A stretch of 64,000 nucleotides of DNA, from assembly GCF_012933465.1 (NCBI RefSeq), contig NZ_JABBND010000001.1, positions 1,173,904 to 1,237,903 on the forward strand. The letters are read 5' to 3'. Positions 8,253 to 16,222 of this stretch are shown one piece after another. Position 1 is the first letter of the stretch. Each line of letters begins with the position of its first letter. Below the pieces are notes generated by a model. That model ran no database searches and was not told the DNA's origin. It saw only the letters and a program-made list of their open reading frames with translations. This stretch comes from Actinomycetospora sp. TBRC 11914 (GTDB lineage: Bacteria > Actinomycetota > Actinomycetes > Mycobacteriales > Pseudonocardiaceae). Position numbers and translations under genes: made by a program.

Positions 8253-9737
8253 GTGCAGCAGCTCTCCGGCCTGGACGCGGCGTTCCTCGCCGCCGAGGAC
8301 GACCACCAGGCCCTGCACGTCAGCCAGCTCGTCGTCCTCGACCGGCCCGACCCGGACTTCGAGCCGTACACGGCCTGGCGACAGCAGCTGGCCGACCGGC
8401 TGCACCTGCTCGAGCCGCTGCGCCGGCGCCTGGTCGAGGTCCCGCTCGGGCTCGACCACCCCTACTGGATCTCCGATCCGGACTTCGACCTCGACTTCCA
8501 CGTGCGGCACTCGGCGGTCCCGCCGCCCGGCACCGACGAGCAGCTCGACACCCTCGTCGGCCGCCTGATCGCCGGGCCGATGGACCGGGACCACCCGCTG
8601 TGGGTCTCGCACGTCATCGAGGGCCTCGCGCCGACCGAGGAGTCCCCGCACGGCCGGTTCGCGCTGCTCACGATGGTCCACCACTCCGCGATCGACGGCG
8701 CCTCCGGCGCGGAGCTGCTCACGCTGATGCTCGACGACTCCCCCGACGCCGAGGAGCCGGCCGACGCCGGCGCGTGGCGCCCGGAGGACCCGCCCTCGAC
8801 GCTGGACCTGCTCGGCCGCGCCGCCTGGCACGGCGTGACCCGCCCCGGCCGCGCGCTGCTGCTCGCGGCCCGCGCCGGGCAGCACCTCGCGGCGGCGACC
8901 CGCCAGCCCGCCGTGGTCGACCTCGCCGACCGGGCGCGCCGGACGCTGCGCGGGCCGCTCGGCGACGTGCTCAACCTCGGGCGCGAGCGCGACCCGGACG
9001 TCGACCCGCCGCGCCTCCCCACGACGCCCGCCCCGTCGACCCCGTTCAACGCCGCGATCAGCCGCTACCGCCGCTTCACCCGTCGCTCGGTGCCGCTGCA
9101 GGACGTGAAGGCCGCCGGCAAGGCCCTCGAGGCGACCGTCAACGACGTCGTCGTCGCCGCCTGCGCGGGCGCGCTGCGCACCTACCTCCTCGAGCACGGC
9201 GCGCTGCCCGACGAGCCGCTCACCGCGCTCATCCCGGTCTCGCTGCGCACCGGCGAGGAGCCCGACATGTGGACCAACCGGGTGTCGGGCACCGTCGCCT
9301 CGCTGCCGACGGACCTGGCCGATCCCCGCGAGCGCCTCGCCGCCGCCCACCGGTCGCTGCACACCGCGAAGGCGGTGTTCGCGGCGACGCCTGCCGCCCT
9401 CGCGCCGGACGGGGTCGAGCTCGGCACCCCGGCGATCACCGCGCTGATCAGCCGCACGACCACCCGTTGGGCCACCAACGGCGTCCTGCCGTTCAACGTC
9501 ATCGTCTCCAACGTCCCCGGGCCGCAGGAGCCGCTGTACATGGCCGGCGCGCGGGCGCGGCACTACTACCCCGTGTCCGCGGTGGCCGACGGCCAGGGCC
9601 TGAACATGACGGTGCAGAGCTACGCGGGGTCGGTCGACGTCGGGCTGGTGTCCGACGCGGCGCTGGTCCCGGACCTGCCCCGGCTGGCCGACCTCGTGGT
9701 GGAGGAGCTCGAGACGCTCGCGCGGGCCGCGTCGTGA
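8253..9737 (+). CDS. Wax ester synthase / diacylglycerol O-acyltransferase (WS/DGAT)
   Basis: A 494-residue bifunctional acyltransferase. The catalytic HHxxxDG motif is HHSAIDG (His143-Gly149), the start is QQLSGLDAAFL, and the C-terminal half has LPFNVIVSNVPGPQEPLY. It transfers an acyl group from acyl-CoA to diacylglycerol or a fatty alcohol, making storage lipid at the inner membrane. The GTG at 8253 is chosen because GAGGAGGA sits directly upstream and the conserved N-terminus begins there; an in-frame start at 8121 would add a non-family tail. A methyltransferase gene overlaps its stop. Confidence 0.92.
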   Translation: MQQLSGLDAAFLAAEDDHQALHVSQLVVLDRPDPDFEPYTAWRQQLADRLHLLEPLRRRLVEVPLGLDHPYWISDPDFDLDFHVRHSAVPPPGTDEQLDTLVGRLIAGPMDRDHPLWVSHVIEGLAPTEESPHGRFALLTMVHHSAIDGASGAELLTLMLDDSPDAEEPADAGAWRPEDPPSTLDLLGRAAWHGVTRPGRALLLAARAGQHLAAATRQPAVVDLADRARRTLRGPLGDVLNLGRERDPDVDPPRLPTTPAPSTPFNAAISRYRRFTRRSVPLQDVKAAGKALEATVNDVVVAACAGALRTYLLEHGALPDEPLTALIPVSLRTGEEPDMWTNRVSGTVASLPTDLADPRERLAAAHRSLHTAKAVFAATPAALAPDGVELGTPAITALISRTTTRWATNGVLPFNVIVSNVPGPQEPLYMAGARARHYYPVSAVADGQGLNMTVQSYAGSVDVGLVSDAALVPDLPRLADLVVEELETLARAAS

Positions 9738-10477
9738 GCGCCCGGCAACGGCTCCTCGGGCTGCTCGCCCACCCGCCGAGGGACACGACGGGGCCGTGGC
9801 TCGACCTGGTCGCCGGCCGGCCGGGATCGCGCGGACGGCTCCAGGACGCGTGGCAGAGCGAGGGCGGCGCCGGCGGGTACGACGGGCTGCTCGCCGTGGG
9901 CGACCAGATCGAGGGCCTGGTCCCCGACCTGCTGGGCGGGCGGAACCTGCGCGCCTTCTACCGGGTCGACGAGCGGCTCGGGCTGATCGGCGGCGAGACG
10001 GTGCTCGACCTCGCCTGCGGACCGGGGACGCTGACCCGCCGGCTCGCGCGGGCGGTCGGGCGGGACGGCCTGGTGATCGCGGCCGACCTCTCGGTGCCCA
10101 TGCTCACCCGCGCCGCCCGGTCCACCCCGTTCGCGTGCGTCGACTTCGCGCGGGTCGACGCCATGGACCTGCCGCTGCGGGACGGATCCGTCGACGCGGT
10201 GTCGTGCTCGCTGTGCCTGCATCTGGTGCCCGACCTCGGCACGACGCTCGAGGAGATGGCCCGGGTGCTGCGGCCGGGCGGGCCGGTCGCGATCGCGGTG
10301 CCGTCGCACGCCCCGGGCCCGTTCCGGGCGGTCACCGAGACGCTGGCCCGGTTCGGGCAGGCCCGCGTCTTCGGGCCGGGCGAACTCTCCCGGGAGATGC
10401 GCTCGCGAGGCTGGGACGGGGTGCAGGAGCGGTCGCTGGGCGGGATCCGCATCGTGGACGCGACCGCGCCGTTCTGA
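9734..10477 (+). CDS. Class I SAM-dependent methyltransferase
   Basis: A 247-residue methyltransferase. Motif I is VLDLACGPGTLT (residues about 92-103), the acidic residue after strand 2 is in IAADLS, and LPLRDGSVDAVSCSLCLHLV and RVLRPGG follow, as in the UbiE/type-11 group. The GTG start overlaps the WS/DGAT stop (GTGA), so the two are probably co-translated. A lipid or small-molecule substrate is suggested by that link but not shown. Confidence 0.85.
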   Translation: MSARQRLLGLLAHPPRDTTGPWLDLVAGRPGSRGRLQDAWQSEGGAGGYDGLLAVGDQIEGLVPDLLGGRNLRAFYRVDERLGLIGGETVLDLACGPGTLTRRLARAVGRDGLVIAADLSVPMLTRAARSTPFACVDFARVDAMDLPLRDGSVDAVSCSLCLHLVPDLGTTLEEMARVLRPGGPVAIAVPSHAPGPFRAVTETLARFGQARVFGPGELSREMRSRGWDGVQERSLGGIRIVDATAPF

Positions 10478-10487
10478 GCCCCCGTCG

Positions 10488-10512
10488 TGCCAGGGAAGCG
10501 TCGTTGCTGGCA
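10488..10512. repeat. TGCC hairpin, copy 2, plus CAGGAAAG segment
   Basis: TGCCAG at 10488-10493 and CTGGCA at 10507-10512 form a stem in the same position as TGCCGG/CCGGCA at 6337-6361, with a compensating base-pair change. It is followed by CAGGAAAGCCCCGTCGTCG, which resembles the sequence at 56873-56889 between catB and catC. It lies between convergent genes. Confidence 0.45.
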
Positions 10513-10540
10513 TCCAGTGGCAGGAAAGCCCCGTCGTCGA

Positions 10541-11224
10541 TCAGCGCAGTCGGCCCGTCGCAGCGCGCCGCACCCCGTCGACGAGCAGCAGCGCACCCCC
10601 GACCGCCGCGACCACGCCGAACGCCGCGATCACGTCCCCCGGCCGGTGCCAGCCCACGGCCATCACCGACACCGACGCGCCCGCGACGAGCACCACCCCG
10701 ACGAGCCCGGCCACCCACCGCAGCGCCACGGGCAGCGCCAGCAGGGCCGCCACGACGAGCGCCGTGATGACGGTGACGTGCCCGCTGGGCAGCGAGTTCT
10801 CCGCCGCCCCCTCCCGCGGGAGGGCCGACTTGAGGACCTGGGTCAGCGCCTGCGTCGCGAGCACCAGGACGACGCCGGCCGCCGCCGCCCACGGCCGTCG
10901 CCGCAGCAGCGCGATCGCGGCGATCACCACCAGCACCAGCCCGACCGAGGCCACGTCGACCAGCCGAAGCAGGCCGAGCAGCTCGTCCTGCACCGACGAG
11001 AAGCGGTCCTCGACGGCGAGCATGAGCGCGTGGTCGAGCCGGCGCCCGCCGGCGTCCGCGACCAGGAGCAGCCAGCTCGCCGCGGTCACCACCACGCCCG
11101 CCGCCGCGAGCAGCACCCCACCCACGACGCGGACGGCCCACCCTCCCGGCTGCGGCGCCCTCCCTGGGGAGAGCGGACGCAGGGGGACGGTGGGCCGTTC
11201 GGCGAGGGTTCCGGCGGTGGCCAT
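10541..11224 (-). CDS. PAP2-family membrane phosphatase
   Basis: A 227-residue integral membrane protein with about six hydrophobic segments. The phosphatase signature is visible in three parts: KSALPREGAAENS (a shortened version of KX6RP), PSGHVTVITAL, and SVMAVGWHRPGDVIAAF (the histidine-aspartate motif). Such enzymes dephosphorylate phosphatidic acid, prenyl diphosphates or similar lipids on the outer face. It lies between the WS/DGAT pair and the sortase gene, so a lipid substrate is plausible. The first motif is weaker than usual. Confidence 0.85.
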   Translation of the reverse strand: MATAGTLAERPTVPLRPLSPGRAPQPGGWAVRVVGGVLLAAAGVVVTAASWLLLVADAGGRRLDHALMLAVEDRFSSVQDELLGLLRLVDVASVGLVLVVIAAIALLRRRPWAAAAGVVLVLATQALTQVLKSALPREGAAENSLPSGHVTVITALVVAALLALPVALRWVAGLVGVVLVAGASVSVMAVGWHRPGDVIAAFGVVAAVGGALLLVDGVRRAATGRLR

Positions 11225-11284
11225 GTCCCCAGGGTCCCCGCCGGACCTGATGATTCCGTGAGAACGCCCCCGGTGGGCCCGGGA

Positions 11285-11953
11285 TCACCCCTGATGGGCG
11301 CGGGTGGCGTGCCCGAAGACGATGACGTTGTCCTCGTAGTTGCGGGTCGACGCGTCGAAGGCCCCGCCGCAGGTGATCAGCCGGATCTCCGGCCGGGTCG
11401 TCGGGCCGTACACGGCCGCCGTCGGGAAGGCCTGCTTCGAGGCCCGCTCGACGCGGTCGACGACGAACACCACCGAGGTGCCGTCGGCGCGGTGCACCAT
11501 CACCTCGTCGCCGGTCGCGAGCGCGGAGAGGTCGGCGAACCCGCCCTTCTTGCCGGCGTAGTTGATGTGCGAGGCGAACACGGCGGGCCCGTCGGTGCCC
11601 GGGGCCGCGCCGCGGGAGAACCAGCCGACGGTGGCCGCGTCCGGCGGGACCTGCAGGGACAGGTCCTCGTTGAACCCGAGCTTCATGATCGAGTCCCGGG
11701 TCACGCCGATCGCCGGGATCTCGATCCCGGTGGGCGCCGACGCCGCGAGCGGCAGGGCCAGCGACGGCGCCCCGGCGGGCACCGTCACCGTCGACCGGTC
11801 GGTCCGGGCCGAGCCGTGGCCCGTGGTCACGACGGCGAACAGCGCGACGGCGGCGAGCGCCACGACGATCAGGGTGGTGAGCACCGAGGCGACGCGCGAG
11901 GTGCGCGACGCGGCGCGGGACGTGGGCCGCTCGCGGGTCTCCGTGTCGGGCAT
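11285..11953 (-). CDS. Class E/F-type sortase
   Basis: A 222-residue sortase-like transpeptidase with an N-terminal membrane anchor (VLTTLIVVALAAVALFAVV, residues 24-42). Active-site residues are His129 (FASHINY), Cys195 (IRLITCGG) and Arg204 (STRNYEDN), in the spacing seen in actinobacterial sortases. It would act outside the membrane on a sorting signal. The ATG at 11953 follows the stop of the upstream excalibur gene by 2 bp, so the two form one transcript. No LPXTG-type motif is present in that neighbour, which makes the natural substrate uncertain. Confidence 0.88.
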   Translation of the reverse strand: MPDTETRERPTSRAASRTSRVASVLTTLIVVALAAVALFAVVTTGHGSARTDRSTVTVPAGAPSLALPLAASAPTGIEIPAIGVTRDSIMKLGFNEDLSLQVPPDAATVGWFSRGAAPGTDGPAVFASHINYAGKKGGFADLSALATGDEVMVHRADGTSVVFVVDRVERASKQAFPTAAVYGPTTRPEIRLITCGGAFDASTRNYEDNVIVFGHATRAHQG

Positions 11954-11955
11954 CG

Positions 11956-13152
11956 TCAGCGCTCCCCGGCGGTCAGCAGGTCGGACCCGTCGGACTCGTC
12001 GGCCGCTTCGGACTCGTCGGCCGTGCCCTCGGTGTCCTCGCGGCGGCCCACCGTCGCTCCCGCGACGGTGGCGAGCGCGAGGCCCGCCAGGGCCGCGGCG
12101 AGACCGGGTGCGACGACGGGTGCCGAGTCGCCGGTCGCGACCCCGCCCACCGGGTAGCCGACGTAGTCGTCGCAGACCGTCGCGTAGTCCTTCGCGTTGC
12201 GCTCGCAGGCGACGCCGTCGTGGTCGCCGTCGAGGTGGTTCGGGTCGGACGGGTCGGCGTGCAGGACCGCCTGGGCCTCGTCGTAGGACAGCTGGGCGCA
12301 GTCGAGGTCGCGGAACCGCCAGGGCAGATCCCCCCACGCGGTGTGGACCGGCTCGGTGCTCGTGCTCCCGGGGTGGGTCGGGGTGGCCCGCAGGCCCGCG
12401 AGCAGGTCGGTCAGCTTCGAGATCAGCGCCGTGAGGTCGAGACCGCCGAAGCTCGGCGGGAGGGACCCGCAGAAGGACGCGAACTGCTCGCCGAGGGTCG
12501 CCTCCTGCCCGGCCGGCGCGTTCACCTTGCTCGCCAGGTAGACGCAGGCGTCCCGGGGGTCGGTGAAGGTCCCGTCGGCGGGGAGGGTCGGGACGGTCGG
12601 CAGCCCGGTGAGGTTTCCGGACGGCAGGCTCCCGAGGACGTCCCCGACGGTCGTCCCGGTGCCGGTGAGGCCCGTGAGGCCGGTCAGCGCCGTCGAGACG
12701 GTGGCGGGCGTGTCGGTCGTCGCCCGCGGGGCGGCACCCCCGACGACGGCGGGCGCGGAGCCCGCGCCGGCCGTCCCGCCCGTGGCCGTGCCCTGACCCG
12801 ACGACGGGGCCCCTCCGGTGCCGGACGACCCCGCGGTCCCGCCCGACGTGGCCGGCACCTCGTCGGTGGTCGTCGGAGCGGTCGTCGTCGGGTCGGTCGT
12901 CGAGCCGGAATCCGAACCCGAACCCGAGCCGGTCGTCGAGCCCGAGCCCGAGCCCGTCGTCGTGCCCGAGCCGCCCGACCCCTGGTCGGCCGGCACGCAG
13001 CTCGTCCCCGACGCGTCGAGGACCTGCCCGCTCGTGCAGTCCGGCACGCTCGGCGTCGTCTCCGCCGACGCGATCCCCGGTGCCATGACCGCGAACCCCA
13101 CCAGACCCGCGGTCAGCAGCGCCGCTGCGCGGATCCCCGTCCCAGCCGTCAT
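11956..13152 (-). CDS. Secreted/anchored excalibur-domain protein
   Basis: A 398-residue surface protein. A signal peptide covers residues 1-29 and ends GIASAETT. A Gly/Ser/Thr-rich region (about 40-150) and a Leu/Thr repeat stretch follow, then a Cys-containing segment, an excalibur calcium-binding domain near 278-325 (DLDCAQLSYDEAQ, DPNHLDGDHDGVACE) and a hydrophobic segment near 344-366 followed by arginines and an acidic tail. DxDxDGxxCE is the calcium-loop signature. ATG 13152 has a GAGGAG site upstream; 13227 is an alternative. It is co-transcribed with the sortase, yet its C-terminus lacks an LPXTG box. Confidence 0.82.
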   Translation of the reverse strand: MTAGTGIRAAALLTAGLVGFAVMAPGIASAETTPSVPDCTSGQVLDASGTSCVPADQGSGGSGTTTGSGSGSTTGSGSGSDSGSTTDPTTTAPTTTDEVPATSGGTAGSSGTGGAPSSGQGTATGGTAGAGSAPAVVGGAAPRATTDTPATVSTALTGLTGLTGTGTTVGDVLGSLPSGNLTGLPTVPTLPADGTFTDPRDACVYLASKVNAPAGQEATLGEQFASFCGSLPPSFGGLDLTALISKLTDLLAGLRATPTHPGSTSTEPVHTAWGDLPWRFRDLDCAQLSYDEAQAVLHADPSDPNHLDGDHDGVACERNAKDYATVCDDYVGYPVGGVATGDSAPVVAPGLAAALAGLALATVAGATVGRREDTEGTADESEAADESDGSDLLTAGER

Positions 13153-13255
13153 CGGCCCCGTGCTCCTCGGTCTCCGTCCCGCCACCCCGCGGGACCGTCG
13201 ACCTCGCATCGCACGGATTCCGGTCAAGCGTTACACCGAGCAGCCCAACCCTTTG

Positions 13256-13828
13256 CTATCTCTCGACCCGCGTCCGGCGCCGGGGCCCGCCGCGGCGCCG
13301 CCGGGCCAGCATGTGTCCGGCCACGAGGCGGGCGGGGCTCTCGCGCAGACAGATGGAGACACCGGCGTCGAGCATCGCCACCAGCTGCTCGGTCGGGGCG
13401 GTGCGCGGGAGGAGCACCACGACCTCCGTCCCGGGCCGGCGCTCGACGAGGTCGGCGACGAGCGCCGGGTCGGGCTCGAGGAGCACGACGAAGTCGACGC
13501 CCGGGTGGTAGGAGGGCCGTTCCGTGGCCACCACCCGCCACACGTCCGGCGCGACCGCCTCGAGCAGCCGGGCCGTGGAGCGCGATCCGACGACCTCCAC
13601 CGTCGCGGGGGCGTCGTCGTCGAGCCGGTCCTGCGCCTCCGGCGGCGACGGCACCGGCAGCGGCCCGCTGGGGTGGTCCACCGGGACGTGCTGGACGGGG
13701 ACCTGCTGGGCCGGGACGTGCTGGGGCGGGACCGGGGCGCTCGGCTGCTCCCGCCCCCCGCTGCGGGGCGCGCCCGGACGGGAGACCGGCGGGACGGCGT
13801 GCCGCCCCGAGTGCAACGAGAACCTCAT
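13256..13828 (-). CDS. Response-regulator-like protein without a phospho-acceptor
   Basis: A 190-residue protein with a Pro/Val/Gln-rich N-terminal 70 residues that includes short HVP/QVP repeats. A domain with receiver-like hydrophobic periodicity follows: VEVVGS, FVVLLEPDP, GTEVVVLLPRTAP, LVAMLDAGVSICLRE, ARLVAGHML. The positions where CheY-like receivers carry the acidic pair and phosphorylated Asp are not clearly conserved, so it would be a pseudoreceiver. The tail is very basic (RRRRGGPRRRTR). No kinase or output domain is nearby. The family call is tentative. Confidence 0.5.
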   Translation of the reverse strand: MRFSLHSGRHAVPPVSRPGAPRSGGREQPSAPVPPQHVPAQQVPVQHVPVDHPSGPLPVPSPPEAQDRLDDDAPATVEVVGSRSTARLLEAVAPDVWRVVATERPSYHPGVDFVVLLEPDPALVADLVERRPGTEVVVLLPRTAPTEQLVAMLDAGVSICLRESPARLVAGHMLARRRRGGPRRRTRVER

Positions 13829-13955
13829 GTCCCCGATGGTGACGCGAGATCCTGGACGCTCCCTGAGTGCCGTCTGTGGATCCTCGCTCGGGGGCGGACA
13901 CGCCGACGCGGCGGCGTCCGGGGGATGGACACCGCCGCGTCGGCAGGCACCGCCG

Positions 13956-16130
13956 TCAGGACAGCGGACGGCTCAGGTCGTAGACGGTGCGGCCGCCGAC
14001 CTCGATCTTGGTGAAGTGGCTGGTCACCCAGGACGTGATCTCACCGGTGGTGCCGCGGTCCATCGGGCCGCCCGTGGCCCCCCGGTCCTGGGCGCCCGCG
14101 CCCGGCGCCCCACCGGGTCCGCCCGGGCCCATGCCGCCCCCGGGGCCCCCGCCCACGACGTAGTACCGGATCTGGCCGGTGGCGACGTACTCCTGGAACT
14201 GGGCCAGCGTCGGGGCCGGGTCGCTGCCCATGAAACCGCCCATCGCCATGACCGGGACCCCGGAGGAGAGCTGCAGGCCGGCCTGGTTCATCGCCCCGGT
14301 CGTGGCGGCCGCCCATCGGGTGCCCGCGCTCCGCAGGAGGGCGACGAGCTCCGGCGAGGTCTGCTCGCCCATCCCCGGACCGCCGCCCATCCCGCGCATC
14401 CGGTCGGCCTGGGCGCCGCCCTCACGCCCGGCGCCTCCGGGTCCTCCGGGGCCGCCCATCATGACGTTGCCGGTGTCCGGGCCGGCCGAGACGACCGAGC
14501 CCTGGTGCGGCGTCGCGGCCGTCACCGCGGCGAAGGCGGTGGAGGCCCCGACGGTGCCGACGAGCGCCAGCACGGCGACGACGACGGCCACCGCCCGGCG
14601 GACGAGCAGACGCGGCAGGAGGAGCCCGATCGCGCCGAGCACGCCCGCGGCGACGACGACCCAGCGCAGCCAGAGACCCCAGTCGGCCTGGGTGAGCACG
14701 ACGGCGCTCCACGCGGCGGTGCCGGCGACGGTCACCGCGAGCACGATCCGGGCCGCGAGCCGGGCCCGTTCGCGCCACAGGATCGAGGCGCCGGCGGCGG
14801 CCGTGACCGCGACGCCGGGCACCATCGCCACCGTGTAATAGGGGTGGATGATCCCGCTCATCTCGGAGAAGACCAGGGCGTGGACGACGAGCCAGCCCCC
14901 GCCGAGCAGCAGCAGCGCCCGGGTGCGGTCGGTGCGGGGCGCGCGCCGGGTGAACCACAGGCCCGCCAGGAGCAGCACGATCGCACCCGGGAGCAGCCAG
15001 GAGGCATTGCCGGAGAACTCCGAGGTGAACAGCCGGCCCAGGCTCGGGGAGCCGCCGAAACCGCCACCGGGCATCCCGCCGGGACCGCCCGGCCCGCCGC
15101 CGGGCATCCCGCCGGGTCCACCCGCGCCACCGGGCACACCGCCGCCCCCGGGCATCCCGCCCGGCATGCCGCCGGCGCCGCGGCGGCCCCCTCCGCCGCC
15201 GGGACCGCCCTCGCCGCCGAGGACGCGCTGGAGGCCGTTATAGCCCAGGGCGAGCTCGAGCAGCGAGTTGTCGGTCGAGCCGCCGATGTACGGCCGGGAC
15301 GACGCGGGCCAGATCTGGACGAGCGCGACGTACCAGCCGGCCGAGACGACGATCGCGACCCCGGCGGCCACCAGGTCCCCGATGCGGCGGCGCAGCCGCG
15401 TCGGCGCCGCCACCAGGTAGACCAGGGCGAGGCCGGGGACCACCAGCATGACCTGGAGCTGCTTCGTGAGGAAGCCCAGCCCGACGAAGGCGCCGGCGGC
15501 GACCAGCCACCACGTGCCGGCCTTCGTCCCCGCGGCGTCGACGGCGCGCACCGTGGTCCACGCGGCGAGGACCATGCAGAGCACGAGCATGGCGTCGGGG
15601 TTGTTGAACTTGAACATCAGCGCGGCCGCCGGCATGAACGCGACCAGCGAGGCGGCGGCCAGCGCGGTGCGCGGGCCGGACCAGCGGCGGACCATCGCGT
15701 ACACCAGGGCGACGCTCGCGACCCCCATCAGGGCCTCGGGGACGAGCATCGACCAGGTCGAGAACCCGAAGATCCGCCCGGAGAGCGCCATCACCCACAT
15801 CGAGGCCGGGGGCTTGTCGACGGTGATCAGACCCGGCGCGTCGAGCGCGCCGAACAGCCACGCCTTCCACGACTGCGTGCCTGCCTGGACGGCAGCCGCG
15901 TAGAAGGAGTTCGACCAGCCGGCGGCGCCGAGGTCCCACAGGTAGGTGACGGCGGTGGCGACGAGGAGCAGCCAGAAGGTGGGGCGCACCCACGACGGGT
16001 CCTCGGGGCGGCCGCGCACCAGGCGACGGCCTCGGGAGCCGGTGGCGGCGGCCGGGACGGCGAACCGGTCGGTGGCGGGATCGCCGTCGGACGCGGATGC
16101 CGGGCTCTGGGCATCGGTGGTCGTGCTCAT
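13956..16130 (-). CDS. ArnT/PMT-like membrane glycosyltransferase with Gly/Met-rich loops (paralogue 1)
   Basis: A 724-residue polytopic membrane protein of the ArnT/RgtA/PMT-like superfamily. Such enzymes move a sugar from a polyprenyl-phosphate donor onto an acceptor outside the membrane. Family features include WSNSFYAAAVQAGTQSW, VDKPPASMWVMALSGR (catalytic acidic region), KFNNPDAMLVLCM and SRPYIGGSTDNS. A Gly/Pro/Met-rich insert spans about residues 308-361, and the extracellular tail has more Gly/Met stretches (about 555-585 and 655-690). ATG 16130 is downstream of the GT2-GtrA gene on the same strand, a natural donor-making partner. A paralogue lies at 22194-24242. Confidence 0.87.
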   Translation of the reverse strand: MSTTTDAQSPASASDGDPATDRFAVPAAATGSRGRRLVRGRPEDPSWVRPTFWLLLVATAVTYLWDLGAAGWSNSFYAAAVQAGTQSWKAWLFGALDAPGLITVDKPPASMWVMALSGRIFGFSTWSMLVPEALMGVASVALVYAMVRRWSGPRTALAAASLVAFMPAAALMFKFNNPDAMLVLCMVLAAWTTVRAVDAAGTKAGTWWLVAAGAFVGLGFLTKQLQVMLVVPGLALVYLVAAPTRLRRRIGDLVAAGVAIVVSAGWYVALVQIWPASSRPYIGGSTDNSLLELALGYNGLQRVLGGEGGPGGGGGRRGAGGMPGGMPGGGGVPGGAGGPGGMPGGGPGGPGGMPGGGFGGSPSLGRLFTSEFSGNASWLLPGAIVLLLAGLWFTRRAPRTDRTRALLLLGGGWLVVHALVFSEMSGIIHPYYTVAMVPGVAVTAAAGASILWRERARLAARIVLAVTVAGTAAWSAVVLTQADWGLWLRWVVVAAGVLGAIGLLLPRLLVRRAVAVVVAVLALVGTVGASTAFAAVTAATPHQGSVVSAGPDTGNVMMGGPGGPGGAGREGGAQADRMRGMGGGPGMGEQTSPELVALLRSAGTRWAAATTGAMNQAGLQLSSGVPVMAMGGFMGSDPAPTLAQFQEYVATGQIRYYVVGGGPGGGMGPGGPGGAPGAGAQDRGATGGPMDRGTTGEITSWVTSHFTKIEVGGRTVYDLSRPLS

Positions 16131-16166
16131 GGGGGTGCGGGGCTCCCGGAAGGCAGGCGGGTTCGA

Positions 16167-16209
16167 CGGTGTCGGTTTCCGGACGTTCAGTGTCTGCGGT
16201 GCGACACCG
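16167..16209. repeat. Hairpin/repeat between GT2 and ArnT-like genes
   Basis: CGGTGTCG (16167-16174) and CGACACCG (16202-16209) are perfect 8-bp inverted arms. Read on the minus strand, the loop contains CAGACACTGAACGTC followed by CGGAAACCG, which matches CAGACGCTGGACGTC and AGGAAACCG between catB and catC (56860-56881). It is therefore a shared intergenic motif of unknown role. Confidence 0.45.
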
Positions 16210-16222
16210 CTGGCAGCAGGGA

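Noticed and set aside
15045..15210. Regular GC-rich repeats, considered as a CRISPR or minisatellite
   Set aside because: They are codons for PGG/MPGG repeats in the ArnT-like protein, without spacers.
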